Below are positions 61,453-64,000 of a DNA stretch of 64,000 nt, piece by piece. How positions within the stretch are numbered: the first letter of the stretch is position 1; each line of letters starts with the position of its first letter. This DNA is from Salimicrobium album (GTDB taxonomy: Bacteria > Bacillota > Bacilli > Bacillales > Halobacillaceae): contig NZ_FNOS01000001.1 in the NCBI RefSeq assembly GCF_900107115.1, positions 558,001-622,000 on the forward strand, given 5' to 3'. The notes below the pieces were generated by a model. That model saw only the letters and a program-made list of their open reading frames with translations. It was not told the DNA's origin and ran no database searches. Both the position numbers and the translations under genes were made by a program.

Positions 61453-61641
61453 ATGAGCTTCGCAGTCGTTTTTGGTGTATTTGCTTTAGTTGTACTATTT
61501 ATTTTCAACTCATTAACTCACTCCCTATGTCTGAAAACGAAAATGGAGAAAGAAAAACAGATGAGAGTATTTCGTACGATCAACGTTCTCATTACCATTC
61601 TGCTGATTTCTTCTTACGTGGAAGTCATTACGGTTTTATAA
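61453..61641 (+). CDS. Small hypothetical membrane protein
   Basis: 62 residues, ATG after AAAGGAGGGG. Two hydrophobic helices (about 3-22 and 41-60) flank a basic segment (KTKMEKEKQMRVFR), giving a hairpin topology. No family recognised. It lies between the DUF3267-like gene and prsA with its own terminator. Confidence 0.65.
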   Translation: MSFAVVFGVFALVVLFIFNSLTHSLCLKTKMEKEKQMRVFRTINVLITILLISSYVEVITVL

Positions 61642-61675
61642 TAGAGCGTCATGCACTATAAAATAATTATCGTTA

Positions 61676-61713
61676 AGGAACACTGCAGGTACGGGCTGCG
61701 GTGTTTTTATTTT
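61676..61713 (+). terminator. Terminator after the small membrane protein gene
   Basis: AACACTGCAG / CTGCGGTGTT stem followed by TTTATTTT. Confidence 0.8.
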
Positions 61714-61846
61714 ATGGAGGCAAGTTTCCCCCTTCCGTTTCTTTACATTCACAGTAGTAAGTGAAATGTTTTTTATGTTATATTATCTTTTAGGCAGACC
61801 TTCAGGCCCACCTCTGCAAATTACATACAAGGAGTGTACGACCATT

Positions 61847-62755
61847 ATGAAAAAAGCTGTATTAACCACAATTTTAGCTACGAGTGTTTTTACGCTTGCG
61901 GCATGCAGTTCGGATGATTCCTCCGAAACGGTTGCAGAAACCGCAAACAGTGAAATTACAAAAGAAGAATTCTATAACGAACTGAAAAATAAACACGGGG
62001 AAGAGGTACTTCAGCAGCTTGTGACGAATGAAGTACTGACCGAAAAGTATGACGTAAGTGATGAGGCCGTGCAAAAAGAAGTGGACGCCCTGAAGGAACA
62101 ATACGGAGACCAGTTCGATCAGGCTCTCGAGAGTAGCGGTTTTGAAGATGTGGACGCTTTTAAGGAAACGATACGTCAAAGTCTTCTTCAGGAACAGGCT
62201 GCTGCTGAAACAGTAGATATTTCCGAAAAGGAAATGAAAGACTACTACGAACGCATGAAAACAGAAGTACAGGCAAGCCATATTCTTGTCGAAGACAAAG
62301 AAACGGCAGAGGAAGTTAAGAAAAAGCTGGCTGATGGAGCAGAATTCAGTGAACTTGCCAGCGAATATTCCTCTGACGGCTCTGCACAGCAGGGCGGCAA
62401 ACTCGGTTACTTCGGCCCCGGGGAAATGGCCCAGGAGTTCGAAGCGGCTGCTTACAAACTGGATAAGGGTGAAATCAGCGAACCTGTCCAGTCTCAATTC
62501 GGCTACCACATCATAAAGGTCACCGATAAACGTGATGCGGAAGATGTGAAACCTTACGAGGAAGCTAAACCGGAAATCAAAAGAACGCTCGTAAGTCAGA
62601 AAGTCGATCAGCAGAAAATGCAGCAGCATCTGCAGAAAATCATGGATGAAGCTGAAATTGACGTGAAACTGGAAGAATTCGAGGGACTGTTTAAACAGGA
62701 ATCAGCTGAAGAAGGCAGCGGGGATTCTGAAGAAGATGGAAGTTCCGAAGAATAG
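61847..62755 (+). CDS. prsA: Foldase lipoprotein PrsA
   Basis: Extracytoplasmic peptidyl-prolyl isomerase that folds secreted proteins. 302 residues from ATG 61847 (AAGGAGTG upstream). Lipobox LAAC gives Cys20. The parvulin domain lies at about 135-225 (QASHILVEDKETAEEVKKKL; YFGPGEMAQEFEAAAYKL; SQFGYHIIKV). The C-terminus is strongly acidic (EGSGDSEEDGSSEE), a halophile-type feature. Same neighbourhood as B. subtilis prsA. Confidence 0.95.
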   Translation: MKKAVLTTILATSVFTLAACSSDDSSETVAETANSEITKEEFYNELKNKHGEEVLQQLVTNEVLTEKYDVSDEAVQKEVDALKEQYGDQFDQALESSGFEDVDAFKETIRQSLLQEQAAAETVDISEKEMKDYYERMKTEVQASHILVEDKETAEEVKKKLADGAEFSELASEYSSDGSAQQGGKLGYFGPGEMAQEFEAAAYKLDKGEISEPVQSQFGYHIIKVTDKRDAEDVKPYEEAKPEIKRTLVSQKVDQQKMQQHLQKIMDEAEIDVKLEEFEGLFKQESAEEGSGDSEEDGSSEE

Positions 62756-62763
62756 TCCAATTT

Positions 62764-62803
62764 AAAAGCTGGGGGATTTATCCAATCCCCCGGCTTGTTT
62801 TAT
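62764..62803 (+). terminator. Terminator after prsA
   Basis: AGCTGGGGGATT / AATCCCCCGGCTT stem followed by GTTTTATTT. Confidence 0.85.
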
Positions 62804-62868
62804 TTATTTGTACATAAATTTATTATTAATAGACTTCTGTAAAACTGCAGGCAGGGGAGGTGTGGTTC

Positions 62869-63816
62869 TCACTCCATTTCAAACAGGGGTTTGTAAAAAG
62901 AGCGCTGCTCCAGCGAATAAATCCTCTCCGTAAAGCTGCCTGGCTTTGTCTTTTGCAGGGAGGTGTTCATCATTTGTATGCGGGAGTCCAGCATATCGAT
63001 CTGGTGCAGAATTTCTGCTTCGCGAATGTAAGGTGGTTTCGGGCTGCCCCATTCACCTTTACCGTGATGACTCAGTACAAGATGCTTCAGCGCCATCACT
63101 TCCTCCCCTTCGATATGAAGTTCCGAGGCCGCATGCTGGATTTCCTCGACCATTATGGAAATGTGCCCGAGCAAACGGCCTTCAATCGTATACTCGGGTG
63201 AATCAGGGTCCGAAAGCTCTCTTATTTTACCTAGATCATGTACGATAATTCCGGCGTACAGTAAATCCTTGTTTACTTCCGGGTAAATTCCACCGATTTC
63301 CCTGGCTAGGCGGAGCATGGTGACAACATGGTGAGCAAGGCCTGAAACGTAGTTATGGTGGTTCCTCGTAGCGGCAGGATATGTGAAAAGTTCTTCGTTG
63401 TACTCTTTTACGAAGTAGCGGGTGAGCCGCTGAAGATTAGCGTTGGTCATTTCGAACATGAATTCTTTGATCTGATCTTCAAGCCACTCCACACTCACCG
63501 GCGCTTCCTCCACGAATTGTTTCACTTCTCTTCCGTCTTCCTCCAGCGCCTGACGTATGTGCTGAATTTTCAATTGGGGCTTATTTCTGAATTGACTTAT
63601 CTCCCCGGATACCTTCACTAATACACCTTTTTTAAACAACGTCTCATCTTCTTTTTTTGCGCCCCACAACCGGGCGTCGATTTCCCCGGTACGGTCACGT
63701 AAAAGCAGGGCTAAAAACGGTTTACCGTTACTGGCGATACTTTTATTCGCCGAGGTGATGAGCAGGAAATCGTCGAACGTCTCCCCTACCTGATAATGAG
63801 CAATTCCCTTACTCAT
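62869..63816 (-). CDS. yhaM: 3'-5' exoribonuclease YhaM
   Basis: 315 residues from ATG 63816 (GAGAGGGGG upstream). An N-terminal OB-fold (about 10-100, with RDRTGEIDARLWGA) precedes an HD domain with NHHNYVSGLAHHVVTM, GIIVHDLGK, and SHHGKGEWG. YhaM degrades RNA 3' to 5' and also affects DNA replication and repair. Its start overlaps the stop of the upstream gene by eight bases. Confidence 0.95.
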   Translation of the reverse strand: MSKGIAHYQVGETFDDFLLITSANKSIASNGKPFLALLLRDRTGEIDARLWGAKKEDETLFKKGVLVKVSGEISQFRNKPQLKIQHIRQALEEDGREVKQFVEEAPVSVEWLEDQIKEFMFEMTNANLQRLTRYFVKEYNEELFTYPAATRNHHNYVSGLAHHVVTMLRLAREIGGIYPEVNKDLLYAGIIVHDLGKIRELSDPDSPEYTIEGRLLGHISIMVEEIQHAASELHIEGEEVMALKHLVLSHHGKGEWGSPKPPYIREAEILHQIDMLDSRIQMMNTSLQKTKPGSFTERIYSLEQRSFYKPLFEME

Positions 63817-64000
63817 AGGAAACCCCCTCTCTCCTGACAGGTTTCTGCTCCACTTTGGGAACATACCGGAAGATTTCCCCGGATTCCACAACACGAATAA
63901 AGTTCATCAGCCATTCATAGTAGTTTTTCGCATACTGCAACTTGTATATATCGTCTTCGAGTCGTTCCCTTAACAGTAAATCTTCCGTGTTCTGCTGCAG
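63809..64000 (-). CDS. C-terminal fragment of an unidentified protein
   Basis: Cut by the window edge; 63 codons remain, ending TAA at 63809-63811. The visible end is coiled, charged sequence (LRERLEDDIYKLQYAKNYYEWL, then FRYVPKVEQKPVRREG). In B. subtilis yhaM follows yhaN, an ATPase, but this fragment lacks the expected ATPase C-terminus, so I do not name it. It is read through into yhaM by overlap. Confidence 0.6.
   Translation of the reverse strand: MQQNTEDLLLRERLEDDIYKLQYAKNYYEWLMNFIRVVESGEIFRYVPKVEQKPVRREGVSYE

Overview
The window is a gene-dense chromosomal segment of a low-to-mid GC Gram-positive bacterium of the family Bacillaceae. Gene neighbourhoods match Bacillus subtilis block by block: opp-trpS-fabHF, yitU/V/W, comK-yhjD-yhjE-sip-addBA-yisB, yhfH/I-lplJ-lcfB, hemEHY-pbpF-hmoB, ecsAB-hit, and trpP-yhaH-prsA-yhaM. 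Very acidic proteins and a glycine betaine import locus suggest a moderate halophile of the Halobacillus/Salimicrobium type. That genus assignment is inference. I see no rRNA, tRNA, CRISPR array, prophage or insertion sequence; the region looks like conserved backbone with a few lineage-specific insertions.

Layout. 1-6.5 kb: the oligopeptide importer operon oppABCDF on the minus strand, with a hairpin between oppA and oppB. 6.5-15.3 kb: a small membrane protein, trpS behind a tryptophan T-box, an LCP cell-wall ligase, fabH/fabF behind a FapR-like operator, a DUF2929 peptide, uppP, and yitW/yitV/yitU. 15.4-25.1 kb: mixed small operons (DUF2785, Nfu-like, BsuPI/Gmad2 lipoprotein, YitT, DegV, a membrane-anchored amylase-like protein, YisL, rocD, DUF418). 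25.1-34.6 kb: HNH protein, addA, addB, lepB, TVP38 protein, yhjD and comK. 34.7-40.3 kb: DUF3939-like protein, lcfB with a FadR-like box, GNAT, SRPBCC, lplJ, yhfI, yhfH. 40.5-50.4 kb: coproporphyrin-pathway heme genes, pbpF, hmoB, a BdbC/thioredoxin pair, a ferritin-like protein, an M20 amidohydrolase and a PAP2 phosphatase. 50.5-52.9 kb: a SAM-riboswitch operon for methionine synthesis. 52.9-64 kb: ecsAB, hit, trpP, yhaH, opuA with its divergent GbsR-type regulator, a DUF3267 protein, prsA, yhaM and an edge fragment.

The genes fall into a few themes: nutrient and osmolyte import (opp, opuA, trpP), envelope assembly and protein secretion (LCP, uppP, pbpF, lepB, prsA, ecs), lipid metabolism (fab, lcfB), heme and iron (hemEHY, hmoB, ferritin-like, and a Fur-box promoter), sulfur/methionine, and DNA repair and uptake (addAB, yhaM, comK).

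The most interesting signals are: (i) a Fur-box-overlapped promoter at 21742-21770 that reads directly into a ~110-nt C-rich non-coding transcript with a strong terminator, a candidate iron-sparing small RNA; (ii) a secreted, membrane-anchored GH13 protein that has lost its catalytic residues; (iii) a frameshift in the OpuA ATPase at an A7 tract; (iv) a perfect 18-bp palindrome between opuA and its GbsR-type regulator; (v) a ComK lacking the C-terminal MecA-recognition motif; (vi) a TRAP-like triplet array over the trpP ribosome binding site; and (vii) a betaine-homocysteine-methyltransferase-like gene under SAM riboswitch control.
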